A stretch of 64,000 nucleotides of DNA from CAYRHN01 sp964424115. Its GTDB lineage: Bacteria > Chloroflexota > Anaerolineae > Anaerolineales > Anaerolineaceae. Where the stretch lies: positions 58,019 through 122,018 of the forward strand of contig CAYRHN010000013.1 in the NCBI GenBank assembly GCA_964424115.1, in the 5' to 3' direction. Both the position numbers and the translations under genes were made by a program. Of the stretch, positions 8,726-17,753 are shown piece by piece. Below the pieces are notes generated by a model. The model did not search any database and was not told where the DNA came from. It saw nothing but the letters and a program-made list of their open reading frames with translations. How positions within the stretch are numbered: position 1 is the first letter of the stretch; every line of letters starts with the position of its first letter.

Positions 8726-9172
8726 TTAAGGTTGACATGAAGGACGAAGAATACTGCCGGTCATTTCGGCTTTCAGGGTCAGGCTTTGCGTTCCGAGGAA
8801 TGCGCCAATAAAGGGCATCGTCAGTCGGAAATCGGGATCGGTCACCACCACCTTGATCTCGCTGCCCATGCAGGCCTGAGTGCTGGTGGCTGAGGCACAC
8901 GGCACCCCGGCGATGGTCACGGTGATATCGACCGCAGAAGGGTCCACCAGACTGCTGCGCACGCGGTTGGCGATCTCGGTGCAACTGGAAGGATAGACCG
9001 AACCAAAGGTCACCCCTTCCTGGGCGGCATCGCGCATGGCCATGTAATTAAAGGCGGCCATGCCCAGGTCCACCACACCGGCCAGGAGGATAAAAAGAAT
9101 GACAATAAAAAGGGCGAATTCCATCAGGCTTTGCGCCTTTTCGGATTTTTTGGGAAGAGGTTTCAAATTCAT
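8726..9172 (-). CDS. TadE-like pseudopilin/pilus assembly protein
   Basis: A 148-residue protein with a TadE-type N-terminus: KAQSLMEFALFIVILFILLA, with the acidic Glu inside the start of the hydrophobic helix, then GMAAFNYMAMRDAAQEGVTF. The rest is a small extracytoplasmic domain with a CTEI...CASATSTQAC cysteine pattern. It has a good AGGAG site before the ATG. It lies between the nidogen-like protein and TadG-like copy 1, all on the same strand, and is probably in one transcript. In Tad systems TadE is a minor pseudopilin processed by a prepilin peptidase; none is seen in this window. Confidence 0.83.
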   Translation of the reverse strand: MNLKPLPKKSEKAQSLMEFALFIVILFILLAGVVDLGMAAFNYMAMRDAAQEGVTFGSVYPSSCTEIANRVRSSLVDPSAVDITVTIAGVPCASATSTQACMGSEIKVVVTDPDFRLTMPFIGAFLGTQSLTLKAEMTGSILRPSCQP

Positions 9173-9189
9173 CTCACGCTCCTGAAATT

Positions 9190-11529
9190 CTACCGGAAGA
9201 ATGCCGGCATACGAATGGAATAGATCTTGGTCAGCAGCAGCGGAGCATTGCCGCCGCTGATCCGGCTGGTAAAGATGGTCGGAGAATCCCCGGCCCCGCT
9301 CCGGAAGGGCATGCTGGGGGTGGCCAGGTTACCGTCCGGATCGACCAGGGCATAATATAAATAATCCTCAAAATCATAATCCAGCCAGGTCAAAATGGCA
9401 TGGCTTTCGTTGTCGCGCGTCACCGAAACGTAATCCATGGTGCGCGCGTCAGGGCTGGAGACATCCAACGGCCCGGCGATCAGGGTGCTGGCGTCCGACT
9501 TGATCACCACATAGGCGATCCGGTTGGTGAGGGTGTTGGACCAGGCCACCACCACCCGGCCGTTGGGACGGATCTGCACCGCGTCGGGCAGGAAGACCGA
9601 AGTGCCAGACACGACGGTTTCAGGAGGAACCGTGCCGTTGAAGACGGTGAAATAGCGATAGGCCAGTTCAACCGTGCTGCTCAGGTCATTGCGCCGTCCA
9701 TAAGCCAGCAGCACCTTGCCGCCGGTCATGGCTGCCAGGGTGGGGTACATATATCGCTGCAGATAGGTGCTGGAGGTAAGCTGGGTGGGTGGCATGACCA
9801 GCGAATTGTCACTGCCGATGACCGCCATCCACAAATCCTCGGTCAGGTTACCTTCCTCAAAGTAATTTTTTTCGTTCCAAACTACCACAAAATTGCCGTT
9901 GTCCAGGGCCACCACGCGCGGATCAGCCATCTCGCGCCCGTTGGTCTGGTAACGGGAAACGGTATTACTGGTCAGCTTGCGGGGATTATTCGATCCGGCC
10001 AGCAATTCTGCATCCACGCCGATGAGGGCCACGTAGATATTGGACACATAATCATCATAGGGGGATACATCGGTGTACTCTTTGCGCACGAAGGCCAGCG
10101 CAGCCAAATTGGAGGCGCCGTCCACCGAAGGGGAGACATCCGCCACGTACGGCACGCTCGCCCCATGGGAGGTGAATTGCTTGACGGTTGGCGAGGTGGG
10201 CACCAGGGCGTTCATGACCACGTATTGCAAATTACTGCTGGAGCCGCCCTCCTGTTTTTCCCAGGCGGTCAGGTACTGGGTTTCCGAAATGCCCGCCATG
10301 GTCTGGCTGGCGCCGCTGTAATACCCAACCACCGGGCGGACGATCTGCTCATCGGAGAAAATATACTCCGCATTCACCTTTAATTGCGGGTCAGTGAATA
10401 ATTGAGCAAAATTAGCCGGGGCAGCGGCCTGCACCCGCACGGTAAAAGTGACCGGGTACCCCACCGCAGTGATGGGAATATCCAAGAGGGCGTAATTGCC
10501 CGCCAACGGGCTGAAATTGGGCGCCACCTTCACCACCAGGGGAAATTCTGCCCCGGCAGGAACCGTTCCGGTATCCGGTTTGGTGTCACCGTTGGTGTCG
10601 ATCAACGGCAGGCCGGTGTTGCCGTTCTCAAAGGTCACGTTCCAGGGATAAGCCGGGTTATTGGGATTCGACTGGATCAGGGAGGCGGAAGGAGTATATT
10701 TCCCGCTGATCGTGCCGGTGTTGCGCAGGGTGTACTCGAACTCCGACACCCCGGATTGCAGGAAGCCCGCCTGGTAGCGCCGGGTGGCCTTGAAGCGGAA
10801 ATTTCCCGTCGGGCGCTGGATGGTGATATTGCTGCTGCCGGTCACACCCGGCTGATTGTAATAGATCTGCAGGCCGTCCACGCCGTCGGAGTCTTCGATG
10901 CCAACCGTCACCTGATCGAGGGTCGTCCCCATGGTTTGGTAGATGAACTCGATCTTCCCAGTCTCATGCATCTTCACTTCAAAGGAATAAAGTTCCCCGC
11001 CGCCGCCAAATATTTCCACCTGGTTCCACTGGACCACCAGATAACGATCCGGATAGGTTCCGGAAAGCAGGGCATAAATCCCTGCCGAGGGGGAATATTG
11101 GTCGTACTTCAGGTCCGTCCAAAAGGGCGCAATGTAATCGTTGGGAAGCACTTCCATCGGAATCGGCTGGTTGCGCTCATCATCGGTGGGATTGGTGAAC
11201 ATCAGCATGCCGTTGAGGTCCACATAGACTTCCAGGTAGGTGTTCTCAAAGAAAGGAAACTGCCAGCCGCCGAACGAAATGGGCGTCTCGGAATAGCCAA
11301 TGTCATAGCTCGGGAAGGTCAACTTCGTCACCCCGGGCTGGCCAGTGATATCCTCCCAGGTGGCGTTAAAATCGCCGCTGCTCCAGGTGTAACCAAAGAT
11401 ATTGCTGGTTTGAATCGACGAGGCCGCCGAAGCAGGCGCCGTCCCGGACGGCCCAAAGGCGGCCAGCAGAACGGCGATCATAATGAAGCCAGACATTATT
11501 CGGCGGTACACAGGTTTCCTCTCATCCAT
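9190..11529 (-). CDS. Large secreted protein with nidogen-like N-terminal domain
   Basis: A 779-residue exported protein of unknown function. A signal peptide (RRIMSGFIMIAVLLAAFGPS, ending near ASA) is followed by a region resembling bacterial nidogen (NIDO) domains: symmetric FGGWQFPFFENTY, then NGMLMFTN, FWTDLKYDQYS and VVQWNQVEIF. A beta-rich middle is followed by a C-terminal half with repeated Asp/Gly-rich strand motifs such as ALVDPDGNLAT, suggestive of a propeller. The ATG at 11529 overlaps the stop of the upstream TadE-like gene by one base (TAATG), which decides this start over an upstream TTG. A structural or adhesive role at the cell surface is inferred. Confidence 0.75.
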   Translation of the reverse strand: MDERKPVYRRIMSGFIMIAVLLAAFGPSGTAPASAASSIQTSNIFGYTWSSGDFNATWEDITGQPGVTKLTFPSYDIGYSETPISFGGWQFPFFENTYLEVYVDLNGMLMFTNPTDDERNQPIPMEVLPNDYIAPFWTDLKYDQYSPSAGIYALLSGTYPDRYLVVQWNQVEIFGGGGELYSFEVKMHETGKIEFIYQTMGTTLDQVTVGIEDSDGVDGLQIYYNQPGVTGSSNITIQRPTGNFRFKATRRYQAGFLQSGVSEFEYTLRNTGTISGKYTPSASLIQSNPNNPAYPWNVTFENGNTGLPLIDTNGDTKPDTGTVPAGAEFPLVVKVAPNFSPLAGNYALLDIPITAVGYPVTFTVRVQAAAPANFAQLFTDPQLKVNAEYIFSDEQIVRPVVGYYSGASQTMAGISETQYLTAWEKQEGGSSSNLQYVVMNALVPTSPTVKQFTSHGASVPYVADVSPSVDGASNLAALAFVRKEYTDVSPYDDYVSNIYVALIGVDAELLAGSNNPRKLTSNTVSRYQTNGREMADPRVVALDNGNFVVVWNEKNYFEEGNLTEDLWMAVIGSDNSLVMPPTQLTSSTYLQRYMYPTLAAMTGGKVLLAYGRRNDLSSTVELAYRYFTVFNGTVPPETVVSGTSVFLPDAVQIRPNGRVVVAWSNTLTNRIAYVVIKSDASTLIAGPLDVSSPDARTMDYVSVTRDNESHAILTWLDYDFEDYLYYALVDPDGNLATPSMPFRSGAGDSPTIFTSRISGGNAPLLLTKIYSIRMPAFFR

Positions 11530-12689
11530 TAGGGGATAAAGATGGTCTGGTTGCAAATTTGACCATTCGCCTTGCGCAGATCCACACTGACCGTATGGTT
11601 GAGGTGTTTCTTTTTATCGAAGGTGAAGGTCAATACCTGGGTGCCGGTGATATCCCGGCTGACGCCGGTCTTCCAGCCAGATTCCAGGATGGTCAAAGGC
11701 GAACCGCCCGCGCCAGTGCCGCTCTGCGGCCAGATGGTGGAACCCAGGGAAATGTTGGTGAGAGTATCATTGGTCCAGGTGATGCGCAGGTTGACCAGGG
11801 TGACCGTCTCGGATGAGGTGATGCTGAACCAGGCCTTGTAGTTCAGGTTGGCCGGGCCGGAGAGGGTGATCATCGAGCAGTCAACGGTGGGGGTGGGGGT
11901 GATGGTGGGGGTGTCGGAACTGGTCGGGGTAGGCGTGTAGGTTGGCGTGAAGGTCGGCGTAGGCGTGGGGGTGTTGGTGACCGTCGGGGTGGCGGTGGGA
12001 GTATGGGTGGGGGTCGGCGAAGGCCCCAGGGTTGGCGTGGAGGTGATGGTGGGGGTTTCAGTGATGGTGGGGGTGAGGGTCATCGTGGGCGTGGTGGTCA
12101 CGGTTGGGGTGAGGGTCACCGTCTGAGTTTCGGTGACCGTGTTGGTGATGGTCGGGCTGGCGGTGGTGGTGGGCGGCTGGGTGGAAGTGGGCGCGGGAGT
12201 ACCTTCAATCCCCACTGAGCGCAGAATGGTGCGCGAAGAAAGCGTGTTGATCGGGATGGTGGGCAGGTTGATCGGCACCACCGAGACAAAGTTGGTGGTG
12301 ACGTGCACCAGGATGCGGTCGCCCAGCACGGGCTGGTAGGTGCTGTCGCAGGTGGGCAGGTCGTTCCACGTGCGGGCGTCGCTGGGGCCGGCGTCGTAGC
12401 GGATGTCGATCTGGTTATCGGCCAAGCCGAGGGTGAAGCCCACCCGCTTGGCGGCGGCGCGGATACCGACGCAATCCTTGTAATAGGGCATGCCGCGCTC
12501 GCTGGTCCCGGAGGCCGCGCCGTAACGGGCTGCCTCGCGCGCCGACGAGAACACTGCGCTGAAGGTGAAGAACATGCGCCCCATCTCGATCACGCCCAAG
12601 ACGAGCGTTAAGAACAACGGCAGCACCAGGGCCATCTCGAGCATCGCTTGAGCCGGTTTCGCAGAAGTGAAACGGGGTTTTGAGTCCAT
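11529..12689 (-). CDS. TadE-like protein with Thr/Pro linker and C-terminal beta domain
   Basis: A 386-residue protein. The N-terminus is TadE-like (KPAQAMLEMALVLPLFLTLV, then AVFSSAREAARYGAASG). After a small Cys-containing domain, residues about 165-275 are almost entirely Thr, Pro, Ser and Val in TPTPT/TPTIT units. A C-terminal domain of about 110 residues (DCSMITLSGPAN to CNQTIFIP) resembles an Ig or carbohydrate-binding fold. AAAGGAT precedes the ATG and a plausible promoter lies at 12711-12739. This looks like a pseudopilin whose head is held away from the membrane by a linker. The linker DNA is highly repetitive and could vary in length between strains. Confidence 0.8.
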   Translation of the reverse strand: MDSKPRFTSAKPAQAMLEMALVLPLFLTLVLGVIEMGRMFFTFSAVFSSAREAARYGAASGTSERGMPYYKDCVGIRAAAKRVGFTLGLADNQIDIRYDAGPSDARTWNDLPTCDSTYQPVLGDRILVHVTTNFVSVVPINLPTIPINTLSSRTILRSVGIEGTPAPTSTQPPTTTASPTITNTVTETQTVTLTPTVTTTPTMTLTPTITETPTITSTPTLGPSPTPTHTPTATPTVTNTPTPTPTFTPTYTPTPTSSDTPTITPTPTVDCSMITLSGPANLNYKAWFSITSSETVTLVNLRITWTNDTLTNISLGSTIWPQSGTGAGGSPLTILESGWKTGVSRDITGTQVLTFTFDKKKHLNHTVSVDLRKANGQICNQTIFIP

Positions 12690-12710
12690 ACGTATCCTTT
12701 GAAAATAACG

Positions 12711-12739
12711 CTATAATCGCTACCCTAAGTGTACATCAA
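12711..12739 (-). promoter_or_regulatory. Candidate promoter for the TadE/nidogen/TadE/TadG unit
   Basis: On the minus strand TTGATG (12739-12734) and TTATAG (12716-12711) are separated by 17 bp, ending about 20 bp before the ATG at 12689. This would allow the four downstream surface genes to be transcribed separately from TadG-like copy 2. Confidence 0.45.
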
Positions 12740-12784
12740 AAAAAGAAGAAGGCAACCGTTAAATTTGTAATGTGAGACCCCCGG

Positions 12785-12827
12785 ACAACCCATAGGGGTG
12801 GGCTTTAAGCCCACCCCTATGGGTTGT
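12785..12827. repeat. 43-bp perfect palindrome between surface genes
   Basis: ACAACCCATAGGGGTGGGCT reads into its exact reverse complement around a central TTAA-type turn, giving a stem of about 20 bp. No T-run follows on either strand, so it is not a standard intrinsic terminator, though it could end or stabilise the TadG copy 2 transcript. It may belong to a dispersed repeat family. Confidence 0.8.
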
Positions 12828-12871
12828 GGATCCGATCCGGGAGACAAGCCCGGACAGATAAGGAGAATGGA

Positions 12872-14242
12872 TTACTGGAACAGGTCCAACTGCGGCGGGG
12901 TGCTGTAGATCTCGTTCTCGCGGAAATTGATATCGATGATGGCGTTACCATCGATAGAAACGCCGCTGGCGATCAACTCGGTGTTGAAGGTTGGGCTTTC
13001 TCCCGGCGTGCCGTGCACCTTGATCACCCCATCTGGGGCAAAAATGGTACCCAGGAAGAAGCTGTCGCTGTTGCCCGCCAGATCAACGGTCTGGTTCATC
13101 CCGGGCGCCATGTAGATCAGCATGCCCTTGATGGCGGGGGGCATCGGAATGTTCGGCGCGGTAAGGCTGACTGCACCGCCTGCGCTGACGGTAAAGCCGG
13201 CATTCACCAGGTAAAAGGTCACGTTCATGCCGGTGATATCGCCTTTGAGCGTGACGCCCTTATCGTAGATGCAGTACAGGCCGGGGTTGAAGACCACCGT
13301 GCCGCCGTTGATGGTAATTTCATCGTAATTTCCGGGATTCAGCGTTCCGTCCTTGTCTTTCCAGGTGATGTGCGCGCCCAGCGAAGTACAGTCCGGCACC
13401 GGAACGGTCATCGAGGGCAGGGGGTTGGTGGCGGGGGAAGGCATGGGACTGATGTTGCAACTGGCCGCGTCGGTGCAGGGGGCTGAGCCGCTGTAATACA
13501 TGTTCGAGATGCCGCCCGGGTGGTCGCAGATATACTGTTGGCGCTCCTCATCCGAGCTGAAGGTCATCCCCTCCGGGATCACGCCGGTGCAAATTTCCCC
13601 GTTGCTGGGCTGCATGCAAGAGTTGGAGAAGACGCCCGCCCCGTTGACATACACATTGATGCCGCCGTTAAAGACGATGCCGGAGGGATTGCTGGCGTTC
13701 TCCACGCAGGTATTGGAAGTGGAGGTAATACCGTAGCCCCGGGCAAGCGGCGTGCGTGGGCGGATGCGCGAGACGGCTGTGACCGTGGTGCGCGTCTTGC
13801 CTGAATAGAAAAGCTGGATGAGAGCCGTTTGCACATCCGAAGAGACCATCACCTTGATATCCAGGTAATAATCGATATACGAGCCCTTGTTCTCCGAGCC
13901 GCAGGTGACCGTCACCCCCATCTGGTCGGAGATGTCGTCGTCCAGCGTGATCTTATTGGTCAGCGCACGCTCCTTGGCGCCGTCTTTGGCGGCCTGGATC
14001 ACCGCAGTAGAATTGGCGTTGGTGCAGTTGAAATTATCGGTGTTAATGTGCAGGTTGTCCATCTTCTGGGCAGCCTGGCTGGCGCCTGCCAGGGCAGAGG
14101 AATCAGCTACACCCTGGTCGTAACGACGGGTGGAATAGAGCATGGCGCCGTCGATCGCCAGCGCGGTCAACGCCAGCAAGGCAACCAGGCCAAACACGAA
14201 CAAAACAATAATCTGACCGCTTTCATTTCGCTTAGCTTTCAT
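12872..14242 (-). CDS. TadG-like surface protein (copy 2)
   Basis: A 456-residue paralogue of the protein at 7310-8677. It has the same N-terminal anchor (ESGQIIVLFVFGLVALLALT), the same AIDGAMLYSTRR segment, the same Cys pattern and the identical tail IYSTPPQLDLFQ. Differences are scattered substitutions plus a short change around LGAHITWKDKDG. AGGAGG 8 nt before the ATG supports the start. It is the first gene of the island and is divergent from the histidine kinase gene, with about 150 bp between start codons. Duplication of the whole gene with the other three genes between the copies is the simplest history. Confidence 0.85.
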   Translation of the reverse strand: MKAKRNESGQIIVLFVFGLVALLALTALAIDGAMLYSTRRYDQGVADSSALAGASQAAQKMDNLHINTDNFNCTNANSTAVIQAAKDGAKERALTNKITLDDDISDQMGVTVTCGSENKGSYIDYYLDIKVMVSSDVQTALIQLFYSGKTRTTVTAVSRIRPRTPLARGYGITSTSNTCVENASNPSGIVFNGGINVYVNGAGVFSNSCMQPSNGEICTGVIPEGMTFSSDEERQQYICDHPGGISNMYYSGSAPCTDAASCNISPMPSPATNPLPSMTVPVPDCTSLGAHITWKDKDGTLNPGNYDEITINGGTVVFNPGLYCIYDKGVTLKGDITGMNVTFYLVNAGFTVSAGGAVSLTAPNIPMPPAIKGMLIYMAPGMNQTVDLAGNSDSFFLGTIFAPDGVIKVHGTPGESPTFNTELIASGVSIDGNAIIDINFRENEIYSTPPQLDLFQ

Positions 14243-14380
14243 CGTACACCCTCCTTGGATTTCCCAACGGAATACAAATAAGAGACTTTCTACAGCTATT
14301 AATGTACAATAAACCGGCTGCGAATAAACTCCGTAACCTTACGTAAATCAAGAGAGGAATCCCACCTATTTAATCCGCTA

Positions 14381-14386
14381 TATAAT
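14381..14386 (+). promoter_or_regulatory. -10 hexamer 6 nt before the kinase ATG (leaderless)
   Basis: A consensus TATAAT ends 6 nt before the ATG at 14393, which would place the transcription start at or within a base or two of the start codon. No Shine-Dalgarno sequence lies in between. No clear -35 element is visible. Confidence 0.55.
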
Positions 14387-14392
14387 AGAGAT

Positions 14393-17014
14393 ATGCGAAT
14401 GACCCTGCGTAAAACGATCCTGCTAGCCATCGGCCTGGCACTGGTGGCGCTGATCCTGGTGCTGTTCTTCACTCTGGATAATACCCTTGGGCGCCAGTAC
14501 CAGGTGGAAGAGCAGCAAAATGCCCGGGACGTGCTGCAGCGCAGCCTGAAAACCCTGGATGCGGAATTCGACGTATTGGAAAACATCAGCCGCGATTGGG
14601 CCAAGTGGGACGACACCTACTTATATGTCCAGGACGGCAACCGGGCTTACCGGGAAGCCAACCTGGGGGGCTCAACCTACACCGATCTGGATCTTGAGCT
14701 GATGGCCTTCGTCAACCTGGAGGGACGGGTGGTCTTCATCCGTACCCTGGATCCCAATACCCTCCAGACGGTTTCCCCGCCGGTCGAACTGACAGCCCAC
14801 CTGGTCAAGGGGGATGCGCTGCTGCAAGACGCCAACAGCCGCGATCCGCAGCACGGTATTCTGGTACTGCCAGGCGGGCCGATGCTGGTAGTTGCGCACC
14901 CCATTCTCCAGACCAATGGAGTCGGTCCCGCGGCAGGCACGCTGGTCATCGGGCGTTATCTGAACGATGCAACCCTGCAGCGTCTGCGCAATGCATCGCA
15001 ACTGTCTTTCTACTTCTATCCGTATGGCTCGGCGGAATTACCGCCGGAGGTCGCCCAGGCCAAACAGGCTCTCCAAACCCCTGACGACACCACTCTGGGG
15101 AACATCGACGATGCCACCGCGGCTGCTTATACGCTGCTAAACGACTATTACGGCAATCCCGGCTATATCCTGCGCGTGGATGTCTCGCGCGCCATCAGCC
15201 GCAGCCGCCAGACCACCACCACCTACCTGACCATCTACCTGATCATGGCGGCGGTGATCTTCGCCAGCACCATCCTGCTCCTGTTTGAAAGCCTGGTGCT
15301 TTCGCGCCTGGCCAGGTTGAACCAGGAGGTCAACCGCATCGGCCTTTCCGGCGATCTGAGCCAGAGGGTGACCGTGCAATACAAGGATGAGATCGCCAAC
15401 CTCAGCCGCAATATCAACCAATCCCTGGCCAGCCTGGAACAGGCCCAACGCCAGCGCCAGGAGCTGGATCAACGCTTCCGCATCCTGGTCGAATCGATGG
15501 AAGATGTGGTCTTCACCCTCGACCCGCAGGAGCAGATCAGCGCAGTGTACGGGCGCAATCCCAACACCAGCGAGATGATCCGCATGATCGGCAGCGAAGG
15601 GAGCGCCTCGGCGGCGGAGGAAACTGCCCGCCGGCTGCACCACCAGGCGTTCACGCAGGCGCTCAACGGAATTCCTCAGCTATACGAATGGGAAAGCGAC
15701 TTCCACGGCCAGCATCTTTCTATCCAAAGCTCCCTCTCCCCCATGCGGGATGGTCACGGGGCCGTGATCGGCGTGGTGAGCGTCGGGCGGGACGTCACCC
15801 GCCTCAAACTGCTGGAGCAGGATTTGCAGGCCCGCCTGGGCGAACTTTCCGCCCTCTACGAAGCCTCGCGCATCTTCCTCAGCCACCTGGATCTGCAAAA
15901 CACCTTCCAGGCCACTGCCGAACTGGCGGTCGAGCGGCTGGAGTACCACATGGCCTGGACGGGGCGGCTGGGCGAGCAGGAAAACCAGTTGAAGGTACTG
16001 GCCGCCAAAGGCACTGCCCCTGAAGACTTCCCTGCGATCAACCTGGCAGAGCCGGCAGCCAGCCGCGAGGCCTACCTGGCCCAGCAGGCCCTGCGCGCCC
16101 GCCAACTGCGCACCAGCCTGGACACTCCCCTGCCCAGCGGCCTGCCCTGGCTGGCGCCAGGGCTGACAGAAGCCTGCATCACCGCGGCAGTGCCGTTGAT
16201 GGTGGAGGATGCCGCCCAGGGCTTGCTGGTGGTCTACCGCAGAGACGGCGAGGGCTTCCACCAGCAAGGCGTGCAGCTGTTGCAATCCTTTGCCAACCTG
16301 GCGAGCTTCGCCCTGCAAAACGCCACCTTCTACGAACAGGTGCGCAACGGGCGCGAACGCATGCAGGAACTCTCCTACCAATTAGTGGAGATCCAGGAGA
16401 ACGAACGCCAACACCTGGCTCAGGAATTGCATGACGAGATCGGCCAACTGCTGACCGGGCTGAAGATCCTCGTCCAAACTGCCGCGCATGAGCCGCATGC
16501 GATCGCCGTGGAGCGACTGGAACAGGCCAACGAGGTGGCCGAACAGCTGATCGCCCGCGTGCGGCAGATGTCGTTGGACCTGCGCCCGGCCATGCTGGAC
16601 GACCTGGGTCTGCACCCGGCCCTGGTGTGGCTGTTCGACCGCTACACCAAACAGACCGGGATCGATATCCAATTCCAACACGTGAACCTGGAAGGGAAAC
16701 GTTTCCCGCCCCAGGTGGAAACAACCGCTTACCGCGTCATCCAGGAGGCCCTGACCAACATCGCCCGCCATGCCCAGGTGAACAAGGCCCGCGTGCGGGT
16801 GTGGGTAGGCGGCGAGAGCCTGGGCGTGCAGGTGGAAGACGAGGGACGCGGATTTGAACCCGAGGAAGCGCTGGAAAGTCGGACATCCCGCGGCTTGATC
16901 GGCATGCGCGAACGGGTAGAACGGTTGAACGGAGAATTCAGCATCGTGTCTTCCCTTATGGAAGGTACGCTCATCTCGGCCCAATTTCCGCTCGACCTGC
17001 AAAACAGGAGGTGA
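14393..17014 (+). CDS. Membrane sensor histidine kinase (CHASE4-HAMP-PAS-GAF-HisKA_3)
   Basis: An 873-residue sensor. TM1 (about 8-28) and TM2 (about 278-300) enclose an extracytoplasmic CHASE4-type domain (ISRDWAKWDDTYLYV). Then come HAMP (about 300-350), PAS (about 360-475), GAF (about 483-640), a HisKA_3 dimerisation helix with phospho-acceptor His680 in AQELHDEIGQ, and an ATPase domain (QEALTNIARHA, VEDEGRGFEP, GLIGMRERV). This is the NarX/DegS-like class that pairs with NarL-type regulators, and such a regulator starts 4 bp downstream. The signal is unknown. Its divergent position makes the TadE/TadG island a candidate target. Confidence 0.93.
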   Translation: MRMTLRKTILLAIGLALVALILVLFFTLDNTLGRQYQVEEQQNARDVLQRSLKTLDAEFDVLENISRDWAKWDDTYLYVQDGNRAYREANLGGSTYTDLDLELMAFVNLEGRVVFIRTLDPNTLQTVSPPVELTAHLVKGDALLQDANSRDPQHGILVLPGGPMLVVAHPILQTNGVGPAAGTLVIGRYLNDATLQRLRNASQLSFYFYPYGSAELPPEVAQAKQALQTPDDTTLGNIDDATAAAYTLLNDYYGNPGYILRVDVSRAISRSRQTTTTYLTIYLIMAAVIFASTILLLFESLVLSRLARLNQEVNRIGLSGDLSQRVTVQYKDEIANLSRNINQSLASLEQAQRQRQELDQRFRILVESMEDVVFTLDPQEQISAVYGRNPNTSEMIRMIGSEGSASAAEETARRLHHQAFTQALNGIPQLYEWESDFHGQHLSIQSSLSPMRDGHGAVIGVVSVGRDVTRLKLLEQDLQARLGELSALYEASRIFLSHLDLQNTFQATAELAVERLEYHMAWTGRLGEQENQLKVLAAKGTAPEDFPAINLAEPAASREAYLAQQALRARQLRTSLDTPLPSGLPWLAPGLTEACITAAVPLMVEDAAQGLLVVYRRDGEGFHQQGVQLLQSFANLASFALQNATFYEQVRNGRERMQELSYQLVEIQENERQHLAQELHDEIGQLLTGLKILVQTAAHEPHAIAVERLEQANEVAEQLIARVRQMSLDLRPAMLDDLGLHPALVWLFDRYTKQTGIDIQFQHVNLEGKRFPPQVETTAYRVIQEALTNIARHAQVNKARVRVWVGGESLGVQVEDEGRGFEPEEALESRTSRGLIGMRERVERLNGEFSIVSSLMEGTLISAQFPLDLQNRR

Positions 17015-17017
17015 AAG

Positions 17018-17656
17018 ATGCCGACAATTTTACTGGTCGATGACCACATCGTTGTCCGGCAGGGGCTGCGTGCGCTGCTGGAAGGCCAGCCCGATCTGCA
17101 TGTGATCGGCGAAGCCGGGGACGGCAACGAAGCCATCCGCCTGGTGGAGCAGTTGAAGCCACAACTGGTCATCCTGGATTTGATGATGCCAGGGTTGAAC
17201 GGACTGGAAGTAACCCGCCAGATCCACGAGCGGACGCGCGTGATCGTGCTTTCCATGCACGCCAACCAGGCCTATGTGATGGAAGCGCTGCGGAACGGCG
17301 CGTGCGGGTACGTACTGAAGGACGCCTCTTCCACAGAGTTGATCCAGGCCGTGCGGGCGGTCAGCGAAGGGCGCCGCTACCTTTCGGCACCCTTCTCGGA
17401 GAATGCCATCCAGGCTTACCTGGAAAAAGCTGCCAGCGCCCCCACCGATCCGTACGACACGCTGACCAACCGCGAACGCGAGGTGCTGCACCTTGTGGCG
17501 GAGGGGTTCAGCTCGGCTGAGATCGCCGAGAAACTGACCATCAGCGTGCGCACGGTGGAAATTCACCGCTCCAATTTGATGCACAAACTGGACCTGCGCT
17601 CCCAGGTGGATTTGATCCGCTATGCCCTGCGCAAGGGCATCCTGCCAATGGCCTGA
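17018..17656 (+). CDS. NarL/LuxR-family response regulator
   Basis: A 212-residue cytoplasmic regulator. The receiver domain (1-120) has the acidic pair in LLVDDH, phospho-acceptor Asp54 in VILDLMMPG, Ser in VIVLSMHA and Lys in YVLKDAS. The C-terminal LuxR-type helix-turn-helix (LTNREREVLHLVAEG, then SSAEIAEKLTISVRTVEIHR) binds DNA. An AGGAGG site precedes the ATG, which lies 4 bp after the kinase stop, so the two form an operon and very likely a two-component pair. Confidence 0.94.
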   Translation: MPTILLVDDHIVVRQGLRALLEGQPDLHVIGEAGDGNEAIRLVEQLKPQLVILDLMMPGLNGLEVTRQIHERTRVIVLSMHANQAYVMEALRNGACGYVLKDASSTELIQAVRAVSEGRRYLSAPFSENAIQAYLEKAASAPTDPYDTLTNREREVLHLVAEGFSSAEIAEKLTISVRTVEIHRSNLMHKLDLRSQVDLIRYALRKGILPMA

Positions 17657-17753
17657 CGCATGTTCCAACGCTGACGAAGTTGATCAAAACAGATACACGA
17701 TGAATATGATTAAAATAAGTACACTTCGCAGACGGTTTTGCGGAAACTACGTA

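Noticed and set aside
9400..11532. Two plus-strand frames (327 and 376 codons) opposite the nidogen-like gene
   Set aside because: The minus-strand frame has a signal peptide, coupled start and domain pattern; the plus frames have shadow composition.
11880..12185. Short-period repeats that might be taken for a CRISPR array or minisatellite
   Set aside because: They are in frame and encode a Thr/Pro linker; units are irregular and there are no unique spacers.
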